NCBI RefSeq assembly: GCF_000014805.1
Contig: NC_008570.1
Span: 662,501 to 726,500 of the forward strand
Origin: Aeromonas hydrophila subsp. hydrophila ATCC 7966
Lineage (GTDB): Bacteria > Pseudomonadota > Gammaproteobacteria > Enterobacterales > Aeromonadaceae
DNA length: 64,000 nucleotides
Direction of reading: 5' to 3'
Under the pieces are notes generated by a model that saw only the letters and a program-made list of their open reading frames with translations, searched no databases and was not told where the DNA came from. Every line of letters begins with the position of its first letter. Positions within the stretch are counted from its first letter, which is position 1. Positions 1 through 8,478 of the stretch are shown piece after piece. Both the position numbers and the translations under genes were made by a program.

Positions 1-456
1 TTGCTGGGGCTGTGGCCCGCATTGAGTTTTGCCACCCTGTCCGCCGATATGGTGGTGGTGAAGAAATCGAGTTATAGCCTGACCCTGATGAAGGATGGCA
101 AGGAGGTCAAACGCTACTGGATAGCTCTGGGTCCGGCTCCCAAGGGGCACAAGCAGCGGGAAGGGGATCAGCGCACGCCGGAAGGCCGTTACATCCTCGA
201 CTACAAGAAGACCAACTCCAACTATTACAAGGCCATCCACATCAACTACCCGAATCTGGACGACATCAAGGCGGCCAACGAGATGGGTGTGCGACCGGGC
301 GGCATGATCATGATCCACGGTCAGCGCAACAGCATAGGCAACACCCGCCTGCAGCCGTCCAACTGGACCAATGGCTGCATCGCCATGCTCAACAAGGATC
401 TGGACGAAGTGTGGAACGCCATCGAACCCGGCACCCCCATCGTCATTCAGCCCTGA
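1..456 (+). CDS. L,D-transpeptidase family protein (YkuD domain), 5' end outside window
   Basis: The reading frame is open from the first base, and its first residues look like the end of a secretion signal, so the true start lies upstream of the window. The rest is a YkuD catalytic domain: the conserved His is in HGQ (residue 106 counted from base 1) and the nucleophile Cys is in NWTNGCIAM (residue 126). The family cross-links peptidoglycan stem peptides (3-3 links) or attaches lipoproteins in the periplasm, but some members only bind or have other roles. The short compact form without a visible LysM domain resembles the ErfK/YafK-type branch. Substrate is not predictable here. A clear terminator follows at 469. 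Confidence 0.85.
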   Translation: MLGLWPALSFATLSADMVVVKKSSYSLTLMKDGKEVKRYWIALGPAPKGHKQREGDQRTPEGRYILDYKKTNSNYYKAIHINYPNLDDIKAANEMGVRPGGMIMIHGQRNSIGNTRLQPSNWTNGCIAMLNKDLDEVWNAIEPGTPIVIQP

Positions 457-468
457 CTCTCTGCAGCG

Positions 469-497
469 CGCCACCTCCGGGTGGCGTTCTGTTTTTT
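469..497 (+). terminator. Intrinsic terminator after the L,D-transpeptidase gene
   Basis: A 7-bp perfect stem (CGCCACC/GGTGGCG, loop TCCG) is followed by a T-rich tract ending in six T, 13 bases after the stop codon. Confidence 0.75.
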
Positions 498-604
498 GGG
501 CCCTCTGTTCTGCTCTATCTTCTCTTTACCCGCAGCCTCTTGGTATCCGTCCCCGTGCTGTGCTAGTTTTTCCGGCTCGCCGTGGACGCAACAAGGATGA
601 TCCC

Positions 605-1324
605 ATGCCATCAGCAACCTGCTCCCGGCCCGTCGGGGCCGAGAGTACCCGCGCGCTCTGGTGGCGCGCCTCCATCGATATTCTGCCGCTCTCCGTCTCG
701 GTGATCCCCTGGGGGATCCTGTGCGGTGCCCTGGCGCTGCAGGTGGGGCTGAGCCCGCTGCAGGCCCAGCTGATGTCGCTGCTGGTCTATGCCGGCGCCG
801 CCCAGCTCTCGGCCACCACCCTGTTCGGGGCGGGTACGCCGCTGCTGCCCATCATGGGCTCCACCTTCGTCATCACCTCCCAGCACCTGCTCTACGGCTT
901 CACCTTTCGCCGCGACGTGCTGCCGCTCTCCCTGCGCTGGCGCGCCAGTCTGGCCTTCTTTCTGACCGACGAGATGTTCGCGGTGGCGCTCAAAGACCGG
1001 GAGCGCAGCGGCCGCTTCGACCCGGCCTATGCGCTCATCGCCGGCTTCGTCTTCTATCTGTTCTGGAATGCGGCGACCCTGCTCGGCATCGCCGCCGGCC
1101 AGTACATCGACGGGCTGGATCAGATGGGGCTGGACTTCGCCATCGCCGCCACCTTCATCGCCATGACCATTCCCGCCATGAAGAACCTGCCCATGGTGGC
1201 GGCCACCCTGGTGAGCGGTGCCATGGCGCTGCTCACCAAGCCGCTGCTGGCGGAGGTCTACATCATCATCTCGGCGCTCTCCGGCATGCTGGTGGGTTAT
1301 GTGCTGCACCGGATGAGGAGGTAA
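605..1324 (+). CDS. azlC: AzlC family branched-chain amino acid exporter, large subunit
   Basis: A 239-residue membrane protein of the AzlC family (E. coli YgaZ), the large subunit of a two-component exporter for valine and other branched-chain amino acids. The segment beginning around residue 26 (ILPLSVSVIPWGILCGALAL) and the later LLVYAGAAQLSAT and FVITSQHLLYG motifs are typical. About six to seven hydrophobic segments are visible. I chose ATG 605 because an AAGGAT-like ribosome site lies just upstream; the longer open frame overlaps the preceding gene. The small partner azlD starts two bases after the stop, so the two are one transcript. Confidence 0.88.
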   Translation: MPSATCSRPVGAESTRALWWRASIDILPLSVSVIPWGILCGALALQVGLSPLQAQLMSLLVYAGAAQLSATTLFGAGTPLLPIMGSTFVITSQHLLYGFTFRRDVLPLSLRWRASLAFFLTDEMFAVALKDRERSGRFDPAYALIAGFVFYLFWNAATLLGIAAGQYIDGLDQMGLDFAIAATFIAMTIPAMKNLPMVAATLVSGAMALLTKPLLAEVYIIISALSGMLVGYVLHRMRR

Positions 1325-1326
1325 TC

Positions 1327-1668
1327 ATGAGCTGGCTGATGATAGGCCTGCTGGCCCTGATCACCTTCTTCAACCGCTTCGCCTTCTTCTCGCGGCTGAC
1401 CCGCTATCAGCCGGGTGCCGAGATGGGGGCCTTCCTCAGCTTCTCGGCCCAGTCGGTGCTGACCGCCATCTGGCTGCCCATCGTCTTCAGCTACCAGCCT
1501 GGCATTGGGCTGAGCTGGGATCCGGACTACCTGGTCGCCACCCTGCTGGTGACGGTACTGACCTTGCTGCGGCTGCCGACCCTGCTGGTGGTGGTGGTCG
1601 GCATGGGGGGCTTCTTCCTGCTGCGCTGGCAGGGAGGCGTGGCCCAGTTGCTGCCCTGGTTGGGCTAG
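1327..1668 (+). CDS. azlD: AzlD family branched-chain amino acid exporter, small subunit
   Basis: A 113-residue protein with three to four hydrophobic helices, matching AzlD (E. coli YgaH), the obligate small partner of AzlC in branched-chain amino acid export across the inner membrane. The N-terminal MSWLMIGLLALITFFNRF segment and the later LPTLLVVVVGMGGFFLL helix fit the family. The start codon lies 2 bases after the azlC stop, with AGGAGG overlapping the azlC end acting as ribosome site, which indicates translational coupling. A 10-bp inverted repeat without a T-tract lies about 14 bases downstream (1682-1714). Confidence 0.85.
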   Translation: MSWLMIGLLALITFFNRFAFFSRLTRYQPGAEMGAFLSFSAQSVLTAIWLPIVFSYQPGIGLSWDPDYLVATLLVTVLTLLRLPTLLVVVVGMGGFFLLRWQGGVAQLLPWLG

Positions 1669-1681
1669 GCCCGTGATCTTG

Positions 1682-1714
1682 CATGGCGGATGTCTTCATT
1701 GGATATCCGCCATG
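1682..1714. repeat. Inverted repeat downstream of azlD
   Basis: Arms CATGGCGGAT (1682-1691) and ATCCGCCATG (1705-1714) are perfectly complementary around a 13-base loop. No T-run follows, so it is at best a weak or factor-assisted terminator, or a binding site in front of yjjI. Confidence 0.5.
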
Positions 1715-1784
1715 TTGTGAATGTCACTTCAAAAAACACCTCTCAAGTGTGAGGATTTAGCTCCCATCCGTCGAGGAGCGAGCC

Positions 1785-3311
1785 ATGTCCTTCACCGAAA
1801 CCTGTCAGCGCATCGTGCGCGATCCCCTGCTGTCACCGGCCCAGAAGAGCCATGCCCTGGCGCTGGCCGCCGAAAATGCGCTGCCCTATCCCGAGCTGCC
1901 CGCCGAGGTGAGCGAGGCGATGGCCAAGGGCTTTGTCTGCGACATGTTCGAGGGGCACGCCCCCTACAAGCCGCGCTATGTGCTGCCGGATTACGAGAAG
2001 TTTCTGCGCCAGGGCTCGGCCTGGCTGGAGCTGGCACCGCCGCAGGATTTCGACGAGGCGCTCGATGCCCTGCGCATCCTCTACCACCATGTGCCCTCCG
2101 TCACCGGCATGCCGGTCTGGCTGGGCCGGCTCGACCACCTGCTGCTGCCCTTCGTCGGTGAGCTGGATGACGAGGCGCTCTATCGCAAGCTGAAGGGGTT
2201 CTGGATCTACCTGGACCGGGTGCTGCCGGATGCCTTCATGCACGTCAACATAGGCCCGGACGACAACCGGCTCTGCCGCCTGATCCTGCGTATCGACGGC
2301 GATCTCAAGCAGGTGGCCCCCAACCTCACCCTGTTCCACGATCCGGCGCAGACTCCGGACAGCCTGTTGCTGCAGGGGGTGAAGAACATAGCGGCCTGCA
2401 GCAAGCCCCACATCGCCAACTACCCGCTGCATCGCAACACCTTCGATGAGCGCGGCTTCGGCATCGTCAGCTGCTACAACGCCCTGCCCCAGGCGGGTGG
2501 CGCCAACACCCTGGTGCGGGTCTCCCTCAAGCGGGTGGCCGAGCAGGCCCACGGCATCGACGACTTCCTGGGCTGCCTGCTGCCCCACTACTGCCGCCTC
2601 GCCTCCCGTCTGATCGAGGCGCGTGCCGCCTTCCTGCACCAGGAGTCCGGTTTCTTCGACAGCTTCCTGGTGCAGGAGGGGCTGCTGGAAGAGGATCGCT
2701 TCGTGCCCATGTTCGGCATTTACGGCATGGCCGAGGCGGTCAACCTCCTGATGGACAAGGAGAACCTGCCGGAGCGCTACGGCCGGGACGAAGAGGCGAA
2801 CCAGCTGGGCTACCGCATCTCGGCCCAGCTCGCCCGCCACGTGAGCGAAGCGCCGCAGGTGCACGCCTGGGGTGGCCGCGCCCTGCTCCACTCCCAGGGC
2901 GGGCTCAGCGTGGATCGCGGGGTGACCCCCGGGGTACGCATCCCCTATGGCGAGGAGCCGGATCCCGCCAGCCACATGCTGGCGCTGGCGCCCCACCACG
3001 GCTTCTATCACTCCGGGATCAGCGAGATCCTCACCCTGGATCCCACCATCCGCCAGAACCCGCAGGCGCTGCTGCAGCTGTGCAAGGGGGCGCTCGCCAT
3101 CGGCATGCGCGAGTTCACCGCCAACGTGGCGGACAGCGATCTGGTGCGGGTGACCGGCTACATGATCCGCAAGAGCGACGTGGCCCGCTTCGCGACCGAG
3201 GGCTCGCGGCTGCAGACCACCTGCCTCGGCGCCGAGGCGAGCGAACTGACCGGGATCCGCCAGCGGGCGCCGCGGGTGGTGGGGCGCGAGGCGACCCTGT
3301 GTGACTACTGA
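1785..3311 (+). CDS. yjjI: YjjI family glycyl radical enzyme
   Basis: A 508-residue protein of the YjjI family (DUF3029), glycyl-radical enzymes of unproven substrate. The radical-bearing loop is RVTGYMIR near the C terminus, with the predicted glycine at residue 458. Candidate thiyl cysteines are C205 (AACSK) and C230 (VSCYN); which one is catalytic I cannot say. The enzyme would be oxygen-sensitive and need activation by the radical-SAM protein encoded immediately downstream (yjjW, overlapping by 11 bases). Shorter than pyruvate formate-lyase (~760 residues), as usual for this family. The role is presumably anaerobic metabolism; in E. coli the pair sits near deoxynucleoside genes, which are not seen here. 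Confidence 0.88.
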   Translation: MSFTETCQRIVRDPLLSPAQKSHALALAAENALPYPELPAEVSEAMAKGFVCDMFEGHAPYKPRYVLPDYEKFLRQGSAWLELAPPQDFDEALDALRILYHHVPSVTGMPVWLGRLDHLLLPFVGELDDEALYRKLKGFWIYLDRVLPDAFMHVNIGPDDNRLCRLILRIDGDLKQVAPNLTLFHDPAQTPDSLLLQGVKNIAACSKPHIANYPLHRNTFDERGFGIVSCYNALPQAGGANTLVRVSLKRVAEQAHGIDDFLGCLLPHYCRLASRLIEARAAFLHQESGFFDSFLVQEGLLEEDRFVPMFGIYGMAEAVNLLMDKENLPERYGRDEEANQLGYRISAQLARHVSEAPQVHAWGGRALLHSQGGLSVDRGVTPGVRIPYGEEPDPASHMLALAPHHGFYHSGISEILTLDPTIRQNPQALLQLCKGALAIGMREFTANVADSDLVRVTGYMIRKSDVARFATEGSRLQTTCLGAEASELTGIRQRAPRVVGREATLCDY

Positions 3312-4200
3312 GTACGGCAGACGGGCAGGGGCGGCGCGCACCGCGACGGTGAGCCGCTGGCTGCCCTTCTCCTGCGTGGACGGCCCCGGCAACCGGCTGG
3401 TGCTGTTTCTGCAGGGCTGCAACTTCGCCTGCCCCGGCTGTCATAACCCGCACACCATCGGCCTCTGCGATCACTGCGGCGACTGCGTGCCGGGCTGCCC
3501 GAGCGGAGCGCTGACCCTGCACGAGGGGCGGGTGAGCTGGCAGGCGGCGCGCTGCACCGACTGCGATGCCTGTCTCGATCTCTGCCCCCGCAGCGCCAGC
3601 CCCAAGACAGCTGCCATGACGGTGGCCGAGGTGCTGGCTCTGCTGCGCCGCTACGGCCCGCTGCTGAGCGGGATTACCGTCTCCGGCGGTGAGGCCACCA
3701 CCCAGTTGCCGTTCGTGATCGCGCTGTTCACGGCCATCAAGGGGGCGGCGGATCTGGCCCATCTCGACTGCCTGCTCGACAGCAACGGTTCGCTCGCCGA
3801 GGCCGGCTGGCAGCGGCTGCTGCCGGTGCTGGACGGCGCCATGATCGACCTCAAGGGGTGGGGTGACTCTGTGCATCACATGCTGGCCGGCTATGGCCGC
3901 GAGCGGGTGCTGGCGTCGCTGCAACTGCTGGCGCAGGCGGGCAAGCTGGCGGAGGTGCGCCTGCTGCAGGTACCGGGGCAGAGCGATTATCTCGTCGCCG
4001 ACGGCACGCTGGAGGGCGGGCTCGCCGCCTTCTTGCGCGCTCTCGGGCCCGTGCCCATCCGCCTCAACGGCTTTCGCCATCACGGCGTGCGCGGGGCGGC
4101 GCAGGGCTGGCCAGAGGCGACGCGAGAGGAGCTGGAGCAGTTGGCCGCTGCGCTGGCGGTGGCCGGGCTCGGCCCGGTCAGCCTGCCGCCACTGCTCTGA
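3301..4200 (+). CDS. yjjW: YjjW family glycyl radical enzyme activase (radical SAM)
   Basis: A 299-residue radical-SAM activase. The SAM-binding cluster motif is CNFACPGC (CxxxCxxC) near residue 40, followed by two ferredoxin-like clusters (CDHCGDCVPGCP and CTDCDACLDLCP), then ITVSGGEATTQ, typical of activases. It would abstract hydrogen from the glycine of YjjI to form the glycyl radical. GTG 3301 overlaps the yjjI stop (3309-3311); a later GTG inside ACGGTGAGC is possible, because family members usually begin close to the SRWLPFSCVDGPGN segment. The overlap implies coupled translation with the target enzyme. Confidence 0.87.
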   Translation: MTTEYGRRAGAARTATVSRWLPFSCVDGPGNRLVLFLQGCNFACPGCHNPHTIGLCDHCGDCVPGCPSGALTLHEGRVSWQAARCTDCDACLDLCPRSASPKTAAMTVAEVLALLRRYGPLLSGITVSGGEATTQLPFVIALFTAIKGAADLAHLDCLLDSNGSLAEAGWQRLLPVLDGAMIDLKGWGDSVHHMLAGYGRERVLASLQLLAQAGKLAEVRLLQVPGQSDYLVADGTLEGGLAAFLRALGPVPIRLNGFRHHGVRGAAQGWPEATREELEQLAAALAVAGLGPVSLPPLL

Positions 4201-4262
4201 ATAGCCGGGTGCTAATCAATTGATCGCAAAGGGATTTGATACTACAAGGCAAGATTGGACGG

Positions 4263-4291
4263 CGAACCGAGCGGTTCGGCGTGGCTTTTTT
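4263..4291 (+). terminator. Probable terminator after yjjIW
   Basis: A 7-bp stem CGAACCG/CGGTTCG with a 2-base spacer is followed seven bases later by six T. The gap between stem and T-run makes it imperfect. Confidence 0.4.
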
Positions 4292-4392
4292 GCTGCCTGA
4301 GTCTTGAGATGACGTAACTGTGATTGCTGTCTATTTGAGCTCTGCGAGGTGGCGGCTAGAATGGGTCAATCGCCCACCATCAACAGACGAAC

Positions 4393-4716
4393 ATGAGTGA
4401 ATCCAACGCCTTATATCGAGTGCAGTTCATTTGTCACAACGAGCGTTACGAAGTCTATGTCAGGGAAGTGAGCCAGGGTCAGCTGTTCGGCTTCATCGAG
4501 ATCGCCAACTTCGTGTGGGACAACCACACGGCGCTCATCGTCGACCCCAGCCACGAGAAGTTGAAGAGTGAATTTGCCGACGTCAATCGCACCATGATCC
4601 CCATGCACCACGTGCTGCGGGTCGATCAGGTGCGCAAGCAGGGGGCCGCCCGCATCACCGAACTGGGCAACAACGTCTCTCCCTTCCCCAGCCCCATCTA
4701 CACCAAGAAACCCTGA
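4393..4716 (+). CDS. DUF1820 family protein
   Basis: A 107-residue soluble protein matching the DUF1820 family of gammaproteobacteria. Characteristic stretches are YRVQFICHNERYEVYVREV at the N terminus, GFIEIANFVW in the middle and the conserved MIPMHHVLRVDQV before the C terminus. No signal peptide or membrane segment. The family has no established function; conservation and single-domain compactness suggest a small binding or regulatory protein. It stands alone here: the upstream yjjW has its own probable terminator and the next gene lies on the opposite strand and converges on it. Confidence 0.8.
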   Translation: MSESNALYRVQFICHNERYEVYVREVSQGQLFGFIEIANFVWDNHTALIVDPSHEKLKSEFADVNRTMIPMHHVLRVDQVRKQGAARITELGNNVSPFPSPIYTKKP

Positions 4717-4758
4717 CACTCGCCATGTCCGGCCAGCATGTGCCGGGCATGGTCGCCC

Positions 4759-5682
4759 TCATCCCAGCTCGCGGGCCAGTTGCAGGATGCGCTGGCGAAA
4801 CCAGCGCCGGGCCGGCTCTTCTCCGGCCGGGCCGTACCACACCAGGCTGTGGGTGACGGCGCCGTAATCGAAGGGCACCGGCCTGCTCACCAGAGCGTGG
4901 GGGGCCGCCTGCTCGGCCCAGCCACCGATGGCGGTGAGGATCAGATCGCTCTGGCGCAGCAGGGCTGCCGCACTGCCAAAATCCGGCAGGATGGCGGCAA
5001 TCTGCCGGCGCACCTGCAACTGGGCCAGGCTCTGTTCGAAGAAGGGGTTGGCCAGCTCCTGATCGCGAATGGCGATATGGCGCCAGCTCAGGTAGGCATC
5101 GAGATCCCAGGATCGCGCCAGCGCCGGGTGATCCGCGCGCAGCAGGCAGACCAGCTTGTCTTCGCGCAGGGTCTCCCACACCAGCCCTTGCTGGCGGGGC
5201 AGCGGCTGGCTCTGATCGTGGGGCAGGATCACGAAGTCCAGCTTGCCCGCCGCCAGGGCAGCCAGCCCCTGCTCATCCTTGTTGCGAATGTCGGGCACCA
5301 GGCCCGGCACCTCGCGCATCAGCTGCGCCAGAATGGGCCCCATGGGCCAGACCATGCCGCTCTCGCGCAGGGCGAATGTCAGCTGCCCCTGCCAGCTGGC
5401 GGGATCGAACCCGCCCTGGCCGGTGAGGCCGTTCAGCTCGCTCAGCAGCCGGTGCAGGGTAGGGCCGAGCCGCTCGGCGAACGGGGTCAGCAGCAGCTGG
5501 TTGCCCTGGCGGTAGAGCAGCTGATCACCGAGCAGATCCCGCAGCTGGTTGAGAGTCTTGCTGACGGTGGAGGGGGTGGTGCAGAGCCGCTCGGCGGTGC
5601 GGGTGACGCTCTGGCTGTCGAGCAGCAGGTGCAGGGTAACCAGATGGCGACCGCCGAGGCGGGAGAGGGCAATGAGATCCAT
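4759..5682 (-). CDS. LysR family transcriptional regulator
   Basis: A 307-residue LysR-type regulator. The N-terminal winged helix-turn-helix is clear (VTLHLLLDSQSVTRTAERL, then TPSTVSKTLNQLRDLLGDQLL), followed by a periplasmic-binding-like effector domain (KLDFVILPHD and the DKLVCLLRADHPALA segment). I start it at ATG 5682 (MDLIALSRLGG), ten codons inside the longest frame, since family N termini are short. It is downstream of tyrB on the same strand but separated by an intrinsic terminator, so it is probably independently expressed. Target genes are not evident from context. Confidence 0.85.
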   Translation of the reverse strand: MDLIALSRLGGRHLVTLHLLLDSQSVTRTAERLCTTPSTVSKTLNQLRDLLGDQLLYRQGNQLLLTPFAERLGPTLHRLLSELNGLTGQGGFDPASWQGQLTFALRESGMVWPMGPILAQLMREVPGLVPDIRNKDEQGLAALAAGKLDFVILPHDQSQPLPRQQGLVWETLREDKLVCLLRADHPALARSWDLDAYLSWRHIAIRDQELANPFFEQSLAQLQVRRQIAAILPDFGSAAALLRQSDLILTAIGGWAEQAAPHALVSRPVPFDYGAVTHSLVWYGPAGEEPARRWFRQRILQLARELG

Positions 5683-5710
5683 AACGGTTCCACAAGCAAA
5701 CGGGACAAAC

Positions 5711-5735
5711 AAAAAGCCCCGCCTGAGCGGGGCTT
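5711..5735 (-). terminator. Intrinsic terminator of tyrB
   Basis: Nine-bp stem AAGCCCCGC/GCGGGGCTT with loop CTGA; on the minus strand it is followed by TTTTTGTTTG. It lies 7 bases past the tyrB stop. Confidence 0.9.
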
Positions 5736-5742
5736 GCGGGGA

Positions 5743-6939
5743 TCAGCCCTTGAGCACGGCGGCCATGGCGTCGGCCACGTAGTCGACGTTGCGGCTGTTG
5801 AGGCCCGCCACGCACATGCGACCGGAGCGCACCAGGTAGACGGCGAACTCCTCGCGCAGGCGATCCACCTGCTCCGGGGTGAAGCCGGTGTAGCTGAACA
5901 TGCCGCGCTGGTTGATGAAGTAGCTGAAGTCACGGCCCGGCACCTTGGCACTCAGCACCTCGAACAGCTTCTCGCGCATCGCCTTGATGCGGGTGCGCAT
6001 CTCGGTCACCTCACCGACCCACATGGCGTGCAGGCTGGCGTCGTTCATCACGGCCGCAGTGATCTGACCGCCGTGGGTGGGGGGGCTGGAGTAGTTGCGG
6101 CGCACGGTGGCCTTCATCTGGCCCAGCACGCGGCTCGCCTCTTCGGCATCCTGGCAGATGACCGACAGGCCGCCACAACGTTCGCCGTAGAAGGAGAGGT
6201 TCTTGGAGAAGGAGTTGCTGACGAAGAAGCTGACGCCGGCGGCCACCATGGCGCGAATGGCGTAGGCATCCTCTTCCAGCCCGTCGCCGAAGCCCTGATA
6301 GGCGATGTCCATGAAAGGAATGAGATTCTTCTCGACTACCAGCGCGATCACCTGGTCCCACTGGGCGCGAGAGAGATCCACCCCGGTCGGGTTGTGGCAG
6401 CAGGGGTGCAGCAGCACGATGCTTTTTGCCGGCAGGCTGCTCAGGCAGTCGATCATGGCGTCAAACTGCACGCCGCCGGTGGCCGCATCGTAGTAGGGGT
6501 AATCGTGCACCTTGATGCCGGCGCCCTCGAACATCGCTTTGTGGTTGTCCCAGGTGGGATTGCTGACCCACACCTCGGAGGTCGGGAAGTAGCGCTTGAG
6601 CAGATCGGCGCCGATCTTCAGGGCGCCCGAGCCACCGATGGTCTGGATGGTGGCGATGCGACCCGCCTTGACCGCTTCGTGGTCGGCACCGAACAGCAGG
6701 TGCTGCACTGCGGTGCGGTAGTTGGCGGCGCCTTCCATCGGCTGGTAGGGGCGGGGGGCCGGGGCGGCGGCGCGCTGGGCTTCGGCCTGCTGTACCGAGG
6801 CCAGCAGCGGAATGCGGCCTTGCTCGTCGTAATAGAGGCCGATCCCCAGGTTCACCTTCTGCTCGCGGGTGTCTTTGTGGAAGGTCTCGACCAGGGTCAG
6901 GATGGGGTCGCCAGCATAGGCATCGACGTGTTCAAACAT
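5743..6939 (-). CDS. tyrB: Aromatic amino acid aminotransferase
   Basis: A 398-residue class I PLP-dependent aminotransferase of the AspC/TyrB subgroup, which makes phenylalanine and tyrosine from their keto acids and can also act on aspartate and leucine. The PLP-binding lysine is in [14 protein letters not shown] (K246). Other fold-type I marks are the NPTW segment, [11 protein letters not shown], and the DIAYQGFG motif with Asp 211 and Tyr 214. Start ATG 6939 has AAGGA seven bases upstream. AspC versus TyrB cannot be fully separated by eye; the ERCGGLSV and [10 protein letters not shown] sequence style favours TyrB. It is monocistronic with its own terminator. Confidence 0.87.
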   Translation of the reverse strand: MFEHVDAYAGDPILTLVETFHKDTREQKVNLGIGLYYDEQGRIPLLASVQQAEAQRAAAPAPRPYQPMEGAANYRTAVQHLLFGADHEAVKAGRIATIQTIGGSGALKIGADLLKRYFPTSEVWVSNPTWDNHKAMFEGAGIKVHDYPYYDAATGGVQFDAMIDCLSSLPAKSIVLLHPCCHNPTGVDLSRAQWDQVIALVVEKNLIPFMDIAYQGFGDGLEEDAYAIRAMVAAGVSFFVSNSFSKNLSFYGERCGGLSVICQDAEEASRVLGQMKATVRRNYSSPPTHGGQITAAVMNDASLHAMWVGEVTEMRTRIKAMREKLFEVLSAKVPGRDFSYFINQRGMFSYTGFTPEQVDRLREEFAVYLVRSGRMCVAGLNSRNVDYVADAMAAVLKG

Positions 6940-7108
6940 GGGGGGTCCTTGCGAAATGGAATCCAGGGTATGGCGATCAATGATCGGCGGTCATCATGGC
7001 GTAAAGCCGGCGAGGGCTCAAGTCTGAAAGGGGCGGGGGCCGTGGGGCCGACGCCGCCCAGCCGTCAACGGGATGAGGCGGGGCTACGCATGGCCCCATC
7101 CACCGGCC

Positions 7109-7384
7109 CTACTTCAGATAGGATCGCAATACCCGCACCACCTGATCCAGATCCTCCAGCCGCTCGGCCGGGGTCGCCTCTTCGGCGCCGAGATGCTCGC
7201 GCATGTGGCCCTCCAGCACCTCCAGCATCAGGCCGTTGACGGCGCCGCGAATGGCCGCGATCTGCTGCAAGATGGCGGCGCAGTCGCTCTCCTGCTCCAG
7301 CGCGCTCTCCAGTGCCCCTGCCTGCCCCTTGATGCGGCGCACCCGCGCCAGCAGCTTCTTCTTGCCGTGAATGGTGTGTGACAT
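7109..7384 (-). CDS. RcnR/DmeR-type nickel/cobalt-responsive repressor (CsoR family)
   Basis: A 91-residue all-helical CsoR-superfamily repressor. The residues that bind Ni(II)/Co(II) in E. coli RcnR (His3, Cys35, His60, His64) are all present at the same positions here. The rest of the family core (RVRRIKGQ, AILQQIAAIRGAVNGLMLEVLEGH) is intact. It is divergent from a CDF exporter with a His-rich loop, matching the DmeR-DmeF systems. In the apo form it would bind the TACT-N7-AGTA site at 7412 and repress the exporter and perhaps itself. FrmR, the formaldehyde-sensing relative, is less likely because of the His3/His60/His64 set and the neighbour. Confidence 0.87.
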   Translation of the reverse strand: MSHTIHGKKKLLARVRRIKGQAGALESALEQESDCAAILQQIAAIRGAVNGLMLEVLEGHMREHLGAEEATPAERLEDLDQVVRVLRSYLK

Positions 7385-7411
7385 GCAGGATCCTCTCGAT
7401 CAATAAAACTA

Positions 7412-7426
7412 TACTGGGGTATAGTA
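7412..7426. promoter_or_regulatory. RcnR/DmeR-type operator between dmeR and dmeF
   Basis: TACT at 7412-7415 and AGTA at 7423-7426 flank the 7-base G-rich spacer GGGGTAT, which is the TACT-GnN-AGTA layout described for RcnR operators. It lies 30 bases upstream of the dmeF start and 28 upstream of the repressor start, so occupancy could control both. Confidence 0.7.
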
Positions 7427-7455
7427 TATTGCATTGTCGTCCTCAGGAGAAATCC

Positions 7456-8415
7456 ATGTCATCCCTCGCCTCATCCCACTGCCACCAACCCGTCGTCCAC
7501 GAAGGGAATCCGCTGGCCGAACAGAAGACCCGCTGGGCCGTGCTGCTGACCGTCATCATGATGGTGGCGGAGATCGGCGGCGGCTGGTTCTACAACTCCA
7601 TGGCGCTGCTGGCCGACGGCTGGCACATGAGCTCCCACGCGCTGGCGCTCGGCCTGTCGGTGCTGGCCTACCGCGCCGCCCGCCACTTCGCCCGCGACCA
7701 CAGATTCAGCTTCGGCACCTGGAAGATCGAGGTGCTGGGGGGCTTTACCAGCGCCCTCTTGCTGGTGGGGGTGGCCGGCATGATGCTGTTCGAGTCGGTG
7801 TTCCGGCTGCTGGATCCCAGCCCGATCCACTATCAACAGGCCATCGTCATCGCCATCGTTGGCCTGCTGGTGAACCTGGCCTGCGCCTGGCTGCTCAAGG
7901 ATGACCACGGTCATCACCATGGGCACGGTCACGACCACCATCATGATCATCACGACCACGCTCACCCGCACGATCATGGCCAGCATCACGGTCATCAGGA
8001 TCTCAACCTGCGCGCCGCCTACATCCACGTGCTGGCGGATGCGGCCACCTCGGTGCTGGCGATTCTGGCGCTGGTGGGGGGCATGTTGTGGGGGGCCGAC
8101 TGGCTGGATCCCCTGATGGGCATAGTGGGGGCCGGACTGGTTGCGGTGTGGGCCTGGGGCCTGCTGCGCGACTCCGGCCGGGTGCTGCTGGATGCCGAGA
8201 TGGACGTGCCGCTGGTGGCGGAGATCCGCGAGGTGATTGCCGAGTTGCCGGATGCCGAAGTGCGCGATCTGCACGTCTGGCGGGTGGGGCAGCAGCAATA
8301 TGCCTGCGTGCTCTCCCTGCTGATGGCGGCGCCGGTTGCCGCCAGCGAGATCCGCGCCCGGCTCGCCATCCACGAGGAGCTGGTGCACGTCACCATAGAA
8401 GTGAGCGCCGCCTGA
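7456..8415 (+). CDS. dmeF: CDF family nickel/cobalt cation exporter DmeF
   Basis: A 319-residue cation diffusion facilitator with about six transmembrane helices. It is marked by LLADGWHMSSHALALG in helix II and HVLADAATSVLAI in helix V (the metal-coordinating His/Asp pairs), and a very His-rich cytoplasmic loop between helices IV and V (about 7904-8000, over 15 His with Asp and Gly). The C-terminal domain (DVPLVAEIREVIAELPDAEVRDLHVWRVG) is the usual cytoplasmic metallochaperone-like fold. Start ATG 7456 has AGGAGA upstream. DmeF exporters remove cobalt and nickel by proton antiport. The divergent RcnR-like regulator supports that specificity over zinc. Confidence 0.88.
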   Translation: MSSLASSHCHQPVVHEGNPLAEQKTRWAVLLTVIMMVAEIGGGWFYNSMALLADGWHMSSHALALGLSVLAYRAARHFARDHRFSFGTWKIEVLGGFTSALLLVGVAGMMLFESVFRLLDPSPIHYQQAIVIAIVGLLVNLACAWLLKDDHGHHHGHGHDHHHDHHDHAHPHDHGQHHGHQDLNLRAAYIHVLADAATSVLAILALVGGMLWGADWLDPLMGIVGAGLVAVWAWGLLRDSGRVLLDAEMDVPLVAEIREVIAELPDAEVRDLHVWRVGQQQYACVLSLLMAAPVAASEIRARLAIHEELVHVTIEVSAA

Positions 8416-8442
8416 TCCTGGCCGGTTGGCCGCCCGCAACAG

Positions 8443-8473
8443 CAGGAAGGGGCCAAGGCCCCTTCCTGTTTTT
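8443..8473 (+). terminator. Intrinsic terminator of dmeF
   Basis: Twelve-bp stem CAGGAAGGGGCC/GGCCCCTTCCTG with a two-base spacer, then TTTTTC. It overlaps the end region of the convergent gene at 8479 only marginally. Confidence 0.85.
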
Positions 8474-8478
8474 CTGGC

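Noticed and set aside
1715-1784. FNR box before yjjI
   Set aside because: Expected for an anaerobic enzyme, but no TTGAT-N4-ATCAA match is present in the short upstream region.
4738-7239. 833-codon open frame on the plus strand over the LysR gene and tyrB
   Set aside because: Shadow frame opposite two well-matched genes; composition is typical of antisense of GC-rich coding DNA (Gln/Gly/Ala/His-rich) and no family motif is seen.
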